Positions 33,382-41,011 of a DNA stretch of 64,000 bases are shown here, piece after piece. Position numbers and translations under genes: made by a program. Below the pieces are notes generated by a model, which saw only the letters and a program-made list of their open reading frames with translations, did not search any database and was not told where the DNA came from. The DNA lies in NCBI GenBank assembly GCA_964505555.1, contig CAZDIO010000117.1, forward strand, positions 1 to 64,000. Direction: 5' to 3'. Position 1 is the stretch's first letter; the number at the start of each line of letters is the position of its first letter. Origin of the DNA: CAZDIO01 sp964505555 (GTDB lineage Bacteria > Bdellovibrionota_C > UBA2361 > SZUA-149 > CAZDIO01).

Positions 33382-34257
33382 CTAATGGCGAAATAAATTA
33401 CTAAGCCTCACCTCACCGGTATACACTGTTTCAGCCGGTCCGATGAGTGATACCTTATCAGACTTTTCATCCCAGAGCACCTTCAGCTCCCCACCTCTCG
33501 TCGTAAGCACTACCTCTCGCTTTGAGCGTCCTGCACAAACCGAGGCAACGACAACCGCACATGCTCCCGTACCACAAGAAAGGGTCTCCCCTACCCCACG
33601 TTCCCACACTCGCATTTTCAAATGATCCGAATCGATAACTTGCACAAACTCAACATTTGTCCGCTCTGGAAAAAAAGCGTGCGTTTCAAGTTCTCCTCCC
33701 AAAGCTTGAACATTGACCTGCTCAAGATCAGCAACAAAGAGCACGCAATGAGGGTTTCCCATCCCGAGCGCATAGATGGTTTGCGTCTCTCCCAAGACCG
33801 AAAGGGGAACGCCCAGATGTTTCCCTGGTTTTGCTGTGGGGATCTGCTTTCCTTCAAAAAGAGGGGTTCCAACCTCAACTTTTACTAGATCTCCTGAGCC
33901 ATAGACATGGACCCGAACAACTCCAGCACTGGTCTCAATTTCAAACTCTCTCTGCTCAGGGCCAACAAGACCACCCTGATAAATAAACCGAGCAAGACAT
34001 CGAAGACCGTTGCCACACGTCGTTTCTGAACCATCACGGTTAAAATAGGTCATCAAGAATTCTGCGCGCATCGAGGGTCGTAAGAAGATCACCCCATCAG
34101 CACCGATACCAAAATGTCTGTCTGTCGCATGAAGAGCAAACGAACGGAGATCAAAGGAGAATCGATGACGAGCATCGATCACAACAAAATCATTTCCTGT
34201 CGCTTGCATCTTAACAAACGAGACACTTTTCTCAGTTATGTTTTCAGCATGCGTCAT
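33382..34257 (-). CDS. dapF: Diaminopimelate epimerase
   Basis: Converts LL- to meso-diaminopimelate for peptidoglycan and lysine. 291 aa with the two-domain cofactor-free fold. Both catalytic cysteines are present: TTCGNGLRC and LSCGTGACAVV. The N-terminus has the family MQATGNDFVVID motif. It lies between lysA and dapA on the same strand, 41 bases from lysA and 43 from dapA. Confidence 0.97.
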   Translation of the reverse strand: MTHAENITEKSVSFVKMQATGNDFVVIDARHRFSFDLRSFALHATDRHFGIGADGVIFLRPSMRAEFLMTYFNRDGSETTCGNGLRCLARFIYQGGLVGPEQREFEIETSAGVVRVHVYGSGDLVKVEVGTPLFEGKQIPTAKPGKHLGVPLSVLGETQTIYALGMGNPHCVLFVADLEQVNVQALGGELETHAFFPERTNVEFVQVIDSDHLKMRVWERGVGETLSCGTGACAVVVASVCAGRSKREVVLTTRGGELKVLWDEKSDKVSLIGPAETVYTGEVRLSNLFRH

Positions 34258-34298
34258 AGCACCTTCACTTCTGTTATGGGCATTCCCTTAAGCGCTTT

Positions 34299-35603
34299 TT
34301 AGAAGTTGTTTTTCCGTAGTAGCTCCACCTCATCGTGAAAAAGAACGGAGAGATCTTCTCGTGATCGAATAAGCCAACTCTCTGCCCCACGAACAAGTAC
34401 TTCCGCAGGATTTCCACGAGAGTTGTAGTGAGACGCCATGGAAAACCCGTACGCTCCGGTATCACAAATCGCAAGAAACTCTCCTGCTTTGATCTCAGGA
34501 AGTTTCCTTCTTTCTGCAAAAGTATCGCTGCTTTCACAAATGGGCCCTACAATATCCACTTCGTAATCTTTTCCTCCTACGCCCTCGCCACTGACCTTTT
34601 TTATATCATGATCGGCATGATAGAAAGCGGTTCTTATAAAATCATTAAATCCCGCATCAACGATAACAAAGGTTTTTTGAGAGTGCTTCTTTGTATAAAG
34701 GACCTTTGTAAGAAGTACTCCAGCATGGGCAAAAATATATCGCCCAGGCTCGAAGATGAGCATTACTCCGCGCGGTCCAGTAAGAAGCTCTTGAAACATC
34801 TCTTTAACAAGTGCACCATACTCCTCCACTTCGGGAACAACCTCTCCTGAGTAAGAGACGGCTAAACCACCGCCAAGATCAAGAACGGAAAGGCTAGGAA
34901 GAAAGCTCTGGAGTTGAGAAACCACCTCCTTGATCTCTGCAAATGCCTCTTTTAATACTGATAAGTCTGTCAACATTGATCCGATATGACAACCAACCCC
35001 TTCAAACGAGAGATGAGAAAATTCTTGGTGCCGACGATACAATGAGAGTGCCTGCTCTACAGGAAGTCCAAACTTATGAGTATGAAGTCCCGTACTAATA
35101 TGGGGATGAGTTTTTCCATCGACGTTGGGATTCATGCGAAGGCTTACCCGCACGGAAGCTCTCCCAGAGCTTTTCGCCAACTCATTAATACGAAAAAGTT
35201 CAGCTTCCGATTCCACTTGAAACATGAATATTCCTAAAGAGATTGCAGAAAGAATCTCCTCATCAGTTTTTCCAACACCTGAAAAGACAACTTTGCTCAT
35301 CTCGCCTCCGGCTTGAACCACCCGACCCAACTCCCCACCAGAGACAACATCAAAACCACTCCCCTCTTTCGCAAGAAGCGAAAGGAGTGAGAGATTACTA
35401 TTGGCCTTGACAGAGACGCAGATTAGTGAGCGGCAATCTACAAATGTTTGTTGAAATCTCCGCAGCGCCCCGAGAAGTGAAGCTTCACTATAGACATAGA
35501 GTGGGGTTTTCCATTGTGCAGCAAGAGCAGAAAGCGCTACTTGCTCACAATGTAACTCTTTTTGTGGCCCGAAACGAGAAAAGTGTGGATTTTGTCCATT
35601 CAC
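34299..35603 (-). CDS. lysA: Diaminopimelate decarboxylase
   Basis: PLP enzyme making lysine from meso-diaminopimelate, the last pathway step. 434 aa. The PLP lysine is in CVSVKANSNLSLL; HIGSMLTDL, the glycine-rich LDLGGGLAVSY and FEPGRYIFAHAG follow, and the CDTGAYGFSMASHYN motif supplies the second active-site half. The GTG start overlaps the stop of the upstream lipoprotein gene by four bases (GTGA), so translation is coupled. Confidence 0.97.
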   Translation of the reverse strand: MNGQNPHFSRFGPQKELHCEQVALSALAAQWKTPLYVYSEASLLGALRRFQQTFVDCRSLICVSVKANSNLSLLSLLAKEGSGFDVVSGGELGRVVQAGGEMSKVVFSGVGKTDEEILSAISLGIFMFQVESEAELFRINELAKSSGRASVRVSLRMNPNVDGKTHPHISTGLHTHKFGLPVEQALSLYRRHQEFSHLSFEGVGCHIGSMLTDLSVLKEAFAEIKEVVSQLQSFLPSLSVLDLGGGLAVSYSGEVVPEVEEYGALVKEMFQELLTGPRGVMLIFEPGRYIFAHAGVLLTKVLYTKKHSQKTFVIVDAGFNDFIRTAFYHADHDIKKVSGEGVGGKDYEVDIVGPICESSDTFAERRKLPEIKAGEFLAICDTGAYGFSMASHYNSRGNPAEVLVRGAESWLIRSREDLSVLFHDEVELLRKNNF

Positions 35604-36082
35604 GTTGGAAGCTGAAGCGTTTCAATGACGCTTGTCTCTCCGATAAATGTTACCCGTATCAAGGTTGAGGAAACTCCCTCCACCCGACTTTCATTGATGG
35701 GCACAACAATATATTCATATCGTTTCCCCGGCTGAACTTCCTCGTCACGATATGCAAATTTGGTCATCTTTGGCTCGGCTGCTTTGGGATCGTCTTTTTT
35801 GAACTGGGGGAGCATCACGCGCTTTAATAATTCAAAACTTACCTCTTCATCTTTTTCTAACTCTCGTCGTTTTACCGCAAAACCAGCAAGATCAATAAGG
35901 GGATCTCCTTTTGCGTTTGTGGTTGGCGCTTCCCAACGAAGAACAATCGCATCAACTTCGCTAACCACGGTGAGAAATTGAACTGAACTTGGTGCTGTTT
36001 CTTCTGGCGGACGTGGGTTCTCTTTTCGACCGCATGAAAATAAAAAGACACTTGCTAAAGCGAAGAGAAGAATCTGACGCAT
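35600..36082 (-). CDS. Small lipoprotein with fibronectin type III-like domain
   Basis: From the ATG at 36082 the product has 160 residues and opens with a clear lipoprotein signal (LLFALASVFLFSCGRKE, lipid-attachment cysteine in FLFSC). The rest looks like one fibronectin type III-like beta sandwich (VVSEVDAIVLRWEAP ... GKRYEYIVVPI). A reading frame continues 87 codons upstream without a plausible leader, so that longer version is rejected. It lies between hslU and lysA, overlapping lysA by four bases. Small lipoproteins beside lysA are common in Gram-negatives, but this one is not obviously LptM-like. Confidence 0.8.
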   Translation of the reverse strand: MRQILLFALASVFLFSCGRKENPRPPEETAPSSVQFLTVVSEVDAIVLRWEAPTTNAKGDPLIDLAGFAVKRRELEKDEEVSFELLKRVMLPQFKKDDPKAAEPKMTKFAYRDEEVQPGKRYEYIVVPINESRVEGVSSTLIRVTFIGETSVIETLQLPT

Positions 36083-36179
36083 TGATGGAGCCCTCAAGCT
36101 AATCTTTCTGTTGCTGCAATCCGAAGGGCCCGGCAACAACAGAGAAGGCGTTAATAAATTTACAGCTATGGAGTAGAAA

Positions 36180-37565
36180 CTACAGTATAAACCTAGACAG
36201 ATCAACATCTTCAACGATGTTTTGCAGTCGGTTCCTGACATAAGCACGATCAATAGTAATTGTCTGACCAGCGTAGTTTGGCGCAAGAAAGGAGACCTCC
36301 TCAAGAAGCTTCTCAAGAAGGGTATGGAGCCTTCGTGCCCCAATGTTTTCAGTTTTTGCGTTTACTTCAGCGGTAAGTCGGGCGATCTCCTCGATTCCAT
36401 CCTGTTTAAAATCTAAGGTAACCTCTTCAGTTTTTAGTAACGCTTGATACTGTTTCGTCAGTGCATTTTGTGGTTCGCTTAAAATTCTTACAAAATGCTC
36501 CGCTGTCAGGCTTTTTAGCTCAACTCGGATCGGAAAACGTCCCTGAAACTCTGGCATCAAATCTGAGGGCTTACTGATGTGAAACGCTCCAGAGGCAATA
36601 AATAAAATGTGATCTGTTTTTACAGTCCCATATTTCGTAGACACCGTACTTCCTTCCACAAGCGGAAGAAGATCTCTCTGCACCCCCTCACGGGAGACAT
36701 CAGGACCACGCGAGGAATCTTTGCCACAGATCTTATCTATTTCGTCAATAAAGACTATTCCTAATTGCTCAGCTCTTCGAATCGCAAGTCGAGTCACTGA
36801 TTCATGGTCAAGTAAGTTTTCTTGCGCTTCCTGGATGAGAATTGGGCGAGCATCTTTTACTGAAAGTTTTCGCCGTTCGCGTTGTTTCGGAAGCATGTTT
36901 GAAAACATCTCTTTGAGCTGACCCTCCACTTCACCCATCCCCGGAGGGCCTAAGATCTCTAAGTGCGTGCTCATTTGCTTTGTCGTTTCGATTTCAACAC
37001 TTCGCTCTTCTAGCTTCCCTTCTTGGAGCATCTTTCGTAGTTTCTCTCGAGTGCCTGTCTGAGTCTCTCGATCGTCACTAAGCGCACTCTCAGAAGGGGA
37101 GTCGGGAAGGAGAAAATCAAGAAGTTGTTCCTCTGCTAGATTTTTTGCTCGTTCATAGACTTTTTCACGCTCTTCTCGTTTTACAAGATTCACAGAAACC
37201 TCAATCAGATCTCGAATAATAGATTCCACGTCTCGACCTACGTACCCGATCTCTGTAAACTTTGAAGCCTCTACCTTAATAAAAGGGGCTCCGGAGAGCT
37301 TTGCAAGTCGTCTCGATATCTCCGTCTTTCCAACCCCTGTTGGCCCAATCATAATGATATTTTTCGGTGTGATCTCTTCACGGATCTCATTTGGAACTTG
37401 AAGCCTTCGCCAACGATTGCGAAGTGCGATCGCGACAGCTCGTTTTGCCTCGTCTTGAGAGATTACATAACGATCAAGCTCCTGCACAACTTCTGTGGGA
37501 GTAAGTGCCTGAAGAAAAAGTATCTCATGATCGGGAGTTTCTTGTTTGTTGAGATTAGATTCCAC
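36180..37565 (-). CDS. hslU: ATP-dependent protease ATPase subunit HslU
   Basis: AAA+ unfoldase that feeds proteins to the HslV peptidase. 461 aa. Walker A is GPTGVGKTE (74-82), the pore motif is GYVGRD, Walker B is GIVFIDEIDKI, and the sensor region is FIASGAFHISKPSDLMPE. The C-terminus ends DLSRFIL, matching the conserved tail that docks into HslV. The GTG start shares one base with the hslV stop (TAG/GTG). Confidence 0.97.
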   Translation of the reverse strand: MESNLNKQETPDHEILFLQALTPTEVVQELDRYVISQDEAKRAVAIALRNRWRRLQVPNEIREEITPKNIIMIGPTGVGKTEISRRLAKLSGAPFIKVEASKFTEIGYVGRDVESIIRDLIEVSVNLVKREEREKVYERAKNLAEEQLLDFLLPDSPSESALSDDRETQTGTREKLRKMLQEGKLEERSVEIETTKQMSTHLEILGPPGMGEVEGQLKEMFSNMLPKQRERRKLSVKDARPILIQEAQENLLDHESVTRLAIRRAEQLGIVFIDEIDKICGKDSSRGPDVSREGVQRDLLPLVEGSTVSTKYGTVKTDHILFIASGAFHISKPSDLMPEFQGRFPIRVELKSLTAEHFVRILSEPQNALTKQYQALLKTEEVTLDFKQDGIEEIARLTAEVNAKTENIGARRLHTLLEKLLEEVSFLAPNYAGQTITIDRAYVRNRLQNIVEDVDLSRFIL

Positions 37566-38122
37566 TACTTTTCACCTTTAATCTCTTCGATATGAAAGCG
37601 GTTATTCGTAAAGGGGCATATTTCGGAGGCAATCGTCATGGAGATCTCCGCAATCTCTCGAGCAGATATTGAAGCTCTCCCACCACGAAGGAGAGCACGC
37701 GCTGCCGAGAGCGCGAAACTTCCACCAGAACCTATTGCCAGCACCCCATCATCTGGCTGAATCACATCTCCCACTCCGGAGAGTAGGTAGAGCGAGGAGG
37801 AATCTCCAACGACCATCATCGCTTCGAGTTTTCTTAAATACCGATCCGTTCGCCAGTCCTTGGCAAGCTCCACCGCAGCTCGAGCTAACTGCCCCCCATG
37901 AGCTCCTAGCTTTGCTTCAAAACGCTCAAAAAGTGTAAAAGAATCTGCAGCGGATCCCGCAAAACCAGCAAGGATCTTCCCCTCAAGAAGGCGTCGAACC
38001 TTGACTGCACCGTGTTTCATAATCGTATTATTCACCGTGACCTGGCCATCTCCCATAAACACCACATCACCTTGGTGGCGAATTGCAAGTATCGTTGTTG
38101 AGTGCATCGTTGTTGGGTGCAT
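37565..38122 (-). CDS. hslV: ATP-dependent protease peptidase subunit HslV
   Basis: Proteasome-related peptidase of the HslUV complex. Motifs: TTILAIRHQGDVVFMGDGQVT is the family start (read in two parts), then KVRRL, AGFAGSAADSFTLFERFE, LAKDWRTDRYLRKLEA and AIGSGGSFALSAARALL. The catalytic N-terminal threonine must be exposed by processing before TTIL. The first codons are odd: a 15-base tandem repeat gives MHPTT-MHSTT, so two possible Met starts (38122, 38107) lie before the threonines. Starts further upstream (38131, 38149) also exist and no good ribosome site decides; 38122 is a compromise. It heads the hslVU-lipoprotein-lysA-dap operon. Confidence 0.93.
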   Translation of the reverse strand: MHPTTMHSTTILAIRHQGDVVFMGDGQVTVNNTIMKHGAVKVRRLLEGKILAGFAGSAADSFTLFERFEAKLGAHGGQLARAAVELAKDWRTDRYLRKLEAMMVVGDSSSLYLLSGVGDVIQPDDGVLAIGSGGSFALSAARALLRGGRASISAREIAEISMTIASEICPFTNNRFHIEEIKGEK

Positions 38123-38169
38123 AGCGCGCATCTTAATGTTAAAAAGCAATTTTTTCGGTTAAAAACTGT

Positions 38170-38253
38170 ATGCAACAGACCAAAAAACGACGAGTGAAGA
38201 AATTCCCTATATTTCTCGTCTTAATTTTGGTTGTTTACTATAAACTTCTTTAG
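38170..38253 (+). CDS. Possible 27-residue membrane microprotein
   Basis: A short frame encodes a strongly basic start (KKRRVKKF) followed by one hydrophobic helix (PIFLVLILVVYY) and ends KLL. The pattern resembles small membrane regulators. It has no Shine-Dalgarno, and lies in the gap between the divergent hslV and pepP genes, ending 24 bases before pepP. It may be chance. Confidence 0.25.
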   Translation: MQQTKKRRVKKFPIFLVLILVVYYKLL

Positions 38254-38277
38254 TTCGACGAGCAAAGATACTACGCC

Positions 38278-39636
38278 ATGCTTCAAAGAAAAGAAAACGC
38301 AACTGCAGTGAAAAAAGAAAATCTCGAAAGCCTTTTTGAAAGTAGACGAAAAAGTCTTATAAAAAAACTAAAGAGTGAAGCTCTACTCATCGCCGCAGCC
38401 CCCGTCGTTCGGCGTCCTCCCGATTTGGAACATTCCTACTTTCAAGATGCAAACTTTTTTTACCTCACCGGATTTGAAGAACCAGAGAGCTTACTGCTCC
38501 TTTTAGGAAGCTCTTCTGGCCCACGAAGCGTTTTATTTGTCCGCGATCGCGAACCAACGTCGGAGCGATGGCTTGGTGAACGGCTTGGTGTAAAACGAGC
38601 AAAAAAGAAGTTTCGCGTGGATGAAGTTCGAGACATTAAGGAATACGAAACAGCTCTTCCAAAACTCCTCAGTCAGAGTCGTATTCTCCACTATGCTCCC
38701 GGAACTCACTCTGATGTTGATCAGTTTATCTGGAAACTCTTTTCAAGCTCAGGACCACGCACGAGTTTTCCACATACGCTCAAAGATGCCCGACTTTTAT
38801 TAAGCGAACTCCGTTTTATCAAGGATCGTTATGAAATTCGAGCGTTGAAACATGTTGTAGACATTACGGCAAATGCGTTTCTTGAAGTTGCTCCCCGGCT
38901 CAAGCATATCTCCAGTGAAGCTCATGCTGCACGGGTGATAGAGGAATGTTTTTCGCAATTTGGTGCAAGTGGCCCATCTTTTCCGACGATCGTTGCTTCA
39001 GGAAAAAACGCAACCTGCCTGCATCACACTCCACGGCTCCAACCACTATGGAAGCGAGAATTGGTGCTCATTGATGCTGGTGCACTCTTTCGGGGATACG
39101 CCGCTGACATGACGCGAGTATTTCCAGTTTCAGGAAAATTTTCAAAGGCTCAGGGAGATATCTATCAGATTGTCTATGGCGCACTCCAAGCAGCAATTTC
39201 AAAAGCAAAACCAGAGAGCACCCTGGAAGTTCTCCATCAAGCGGCAGTAAAAGAGCTCACCCAGGGTTTGCTCTCATTAAAAGCCCTCAAGGGCGGCGAT
39301 CTTGCTCACCATATAAGCTCAGGTCACTACAAAAAGTTTTACATGCATCGTACCGGACATTTTCTTGGGCTGGATGTACACGACATCCCACCCAATTATC
39401 ACGAAGAGACAGATTCTGTTTTGTCTCATTATGAACGACCCCTTGTCCCTGGGGCTGTAATTACCATTGAGCCCGGACTCTACTTTGATGTAAAAGATGA
39501 AAAGATCCCCAAACATCTTCGTGGAATCGGTATTCGTCTTGAAGAAGATATCTTGATAACCAATAATGGTTGCGAAGTGCTTTCGCGAAAAATGCCGATT
39601 ACAAAAGATGATATTGAACACTTAATGGCCAGCTAA
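38278..39636 (+). CDS. pepP: Xaa-Pro aminopeptidase (aminopeptidase P)
   Basis: Metallopeptidase that removes an N-terminal residue preceding proline. 452 aa, M24B family. The N-terminal creatinase-like domain (FFYLTGFEEPESLLLL) is followed by the pita-bread fold with two-metal ligands: LIDAGALFRGYAADMTRVF (two Asp), HRTGHFLGLDVHD (His), ITIEPGLYF (Glu) and IRLEEDILI (Glu). Genes for HslVU diverge from it and the SIMPL gene follows after 31 bases on the same strand. Confidence 0.95.
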   Translation: MLQRKENATAVKKENLESLFESRRKSLIKKLKSEALLIAAAPVVRRPPDLEHSYFQDANFFYLTGFEEPESLLLLLGSSSGPRSVLFVRDREPTSERWLGERLGVKRAKKKFRVDEVRDIKEYETALPKLLSQSRILHYAPGTHSDVDQFIWKLFSSSGPRTSFPHTLKDARLLLSELRFIKDRYEIRALKHVVDITANAFLEVAPRLKHISSEAHAARVIEECFSQFGASGPSFPTIVASGKNATCLHHTPRLQPLWKRELVLIDAGALFRGYAADMTRVFPVSGKFSKAQGDIYQIVYGALQAAISKAKPESTLEVLHQAAVKELTQGLLSLKALKGGDLAHHISSGHYKKFYMHRTGHFLGLDVHDIPPNYHEETDSVLSHYERPLVPGAVITIEPGLYFDVKDEKIPKHLRGIGIRLEEDILITNNGCEVLSRKMPITKDDIEHLMAS

Positions 39637-39667
39637 ACGTTGACAGGCAAGGAAAAGGAATAAGAAT

Positions 39668-40357
39668 ATGAACCGAATCATCTTCGTTGGTATCTTATTG
39701 ATCCTCTCTCCACAGGCGCTGGCAGAAATTCCCTCCCCCCTCAGCACTCCTTCTCAAGAAATCGAAGTCTCTGCTGATGCCTGGGCGTGGACCCCTCCCG
39801 ATCATGTTCGTGTTACAGTTTTAGTTGAGGCAAGTGGCAAAACCTCGGTCGAGGCATTAAAAGTCCTCCAAGGAAAAGCTGGAACGATTACTGCCGCCAT
39901 AAAACAGGTCATTGGCGAAGAGGGAAATATCAACTCTCGTGGAGATGAGATTACACCCACCGGTCAATCAAAGCTTGATACGACAGCAGAAGTGCAGATG
40001 AAACGCTACATCGGGATAGAAACCAAAGCCCTTGAAAAATCCAGCGCGATTATTGATGCGGCGCTAAAAGCAGGTGCCCGATCAATTACGGATGTTGACT
40101 ACGCCGTCAGGGATGATCATCAAAACCGACTCCATGCCATTGAAGAAGCAACTCAACGAGCAAAAAACAAAGCCGAAGCGCTTGCGAAATCTCTCGGCAT
40201 TACCCTCGGCAGCGTGCTCTCCGCAACCGTTACTGAAGAGAGTGATGGGAGAACTCTCCGCGACAAACGTATCCGCGGCGAAGACGTTGCCGCAAATTAC
40301 CGCGATACCGATTCTCATATTTTTGTATCGCTTCGATTTGGGATTTTAAAGAATTAA
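39668..40357 (+). CDS. SIMPL-domain (DUF541) periplasmic protein
   Basis: A 229-residue secreted protein with a signal peptide (IFVGILLILSPQALA) and one SIMPL/DUF541 domain (about 28-229; IEVSADAWAWTPPDHVRVTV, GARSITDVDYAVRDDHQNRL and AKNKAEALAKSLGITLG). E. coli YggE, of the same family, lessens oxidative stress; the molecular action is unknown. AAGGAA lies upstream of the ATG. It probably shares a transcript with pepP. Confidence 0.9.
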   Translation: MNRIIFVGILLILSPQALAEIPSPLSTPSQEIEVSADAWAWTPPDHVRVTVLVEASGKTSVEALKVLQGKAGTITAAIKQVIGEEGNINSRGDEITPTGQSKLDTTAEVQMKRYIGIETKALEKSSAIIDAALKAGARSITDVDYAVRDDHQNRLHAIEEATQRAKNKAEALAKSLGITLGSVLSATVTEESDGRTLRDKRIRGEDVAANYRDTDSHIFVSLRFGILKN

Positions 40358-41011
40358 AGAGAGCTTTCTTTCTTCTCTCCCAGCCGATAGTCGAATCTGT
40401 TTACCGCTGCTACTTCTTCCCTGACGATAATGATCAGAATTTGAGAAGTTATTGAAACAAGACGCGGGGCCTTCCGAGAATAATCGGCAAGCCCTGTTTT
40501 ATTGAAATATTCACTATTAACAAATTATATCTATTGCAACGCAAACTGTTCCATGAGTTTTGAAGTTGCAGCATCGCCACGCAGCACTATCAATAACAAC
40601 GGTGCTACAATTACTTGCTTCAGCATTTACAGGAAATACAAGCACGGGAAGCACAAGAACGAAAACAAGCATCAATGAAAGAAGAGAAAAATATATTTCT
40701 TTTAACAAAATCATTTCAAAAACTCCTTATCGAAAAACCTCTACAACCTAACCGAGTCAACCACCCAATTGATATCGTTTATGGTCTATTATGAAGGACT
40801 TGAGAAAAAGTGTTTCCTTTCGCCCTAAGCCGCTTCACTCGTTAAACGGATAATTAAACCGCTCAGAACGATTTTTTGCGCTGATTATTCCATAAGATTT
40901 CCAAGACAATCTTTTTTCCCGTTACCTAAGCGCTCCAAAGCTGTTTTCTCTTGTGGTACGAAAATTGCAGCCCCTTCATTCGGGATCTCTCTTCACAGGT
41001 GCGATATAATT
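40358..41011. other. 654-base region between SIMPL gene and propeller protein
   Basis: Apart from the small cysteine-rich gene on the minus strand (40517-40714) I see no coding sequence. The last 200 bases should hold the promoter of the 1244-residue protein; a TATAAT at 41005-41010 sits only one base before its annotated GTG start and has no matching -35. No tRNA or terminator hairpin was recognised. Confidence 0.5.
40517..40714 (-). CDS. Small secreted cysteine-rich peptide
   Basis: A 65-residue product with an excellent ribosome site (AAGGAG, 8 bases before the ATG), a textbook signal peptide (hydrophobic core at 11-28, FVLVLPVLVFPV, cleavage after VNA or AEA) and a mature part of only 32-34 residues holding five cysteines (36, 48, 49, 58, 65; the last residue is cysteine). 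This resembles disulphide-stabilised peptides such as small bacteriocins or extracellular signals, but I know no match. No export or immunity gene is adjacent. It stands alone between two plus-strand genes. Confidence 0.6.
   Translation of the reverse strand: MILLKEIYFSLLSLMLVFVLVLPVLVFPVNAEASNCSTVVIDSAAWRCCNFKTHGTVCVAIDIIC

Noticed and set aside
36083..36343. Upstream extension of the lipoprotein gene by 87 codons
   Set aside because: The lipoprotein signal peptide begins at the ATG at 36082; the extension runs into hslU and has no leader character.
41005..41010. TATAAT as promoter of the propeller protein
   Set aside because: It is one base before the annotated start codon and has no -35 at 16-18 bases, so it would imply a leaderless or shorter gene; evidence is too thin.
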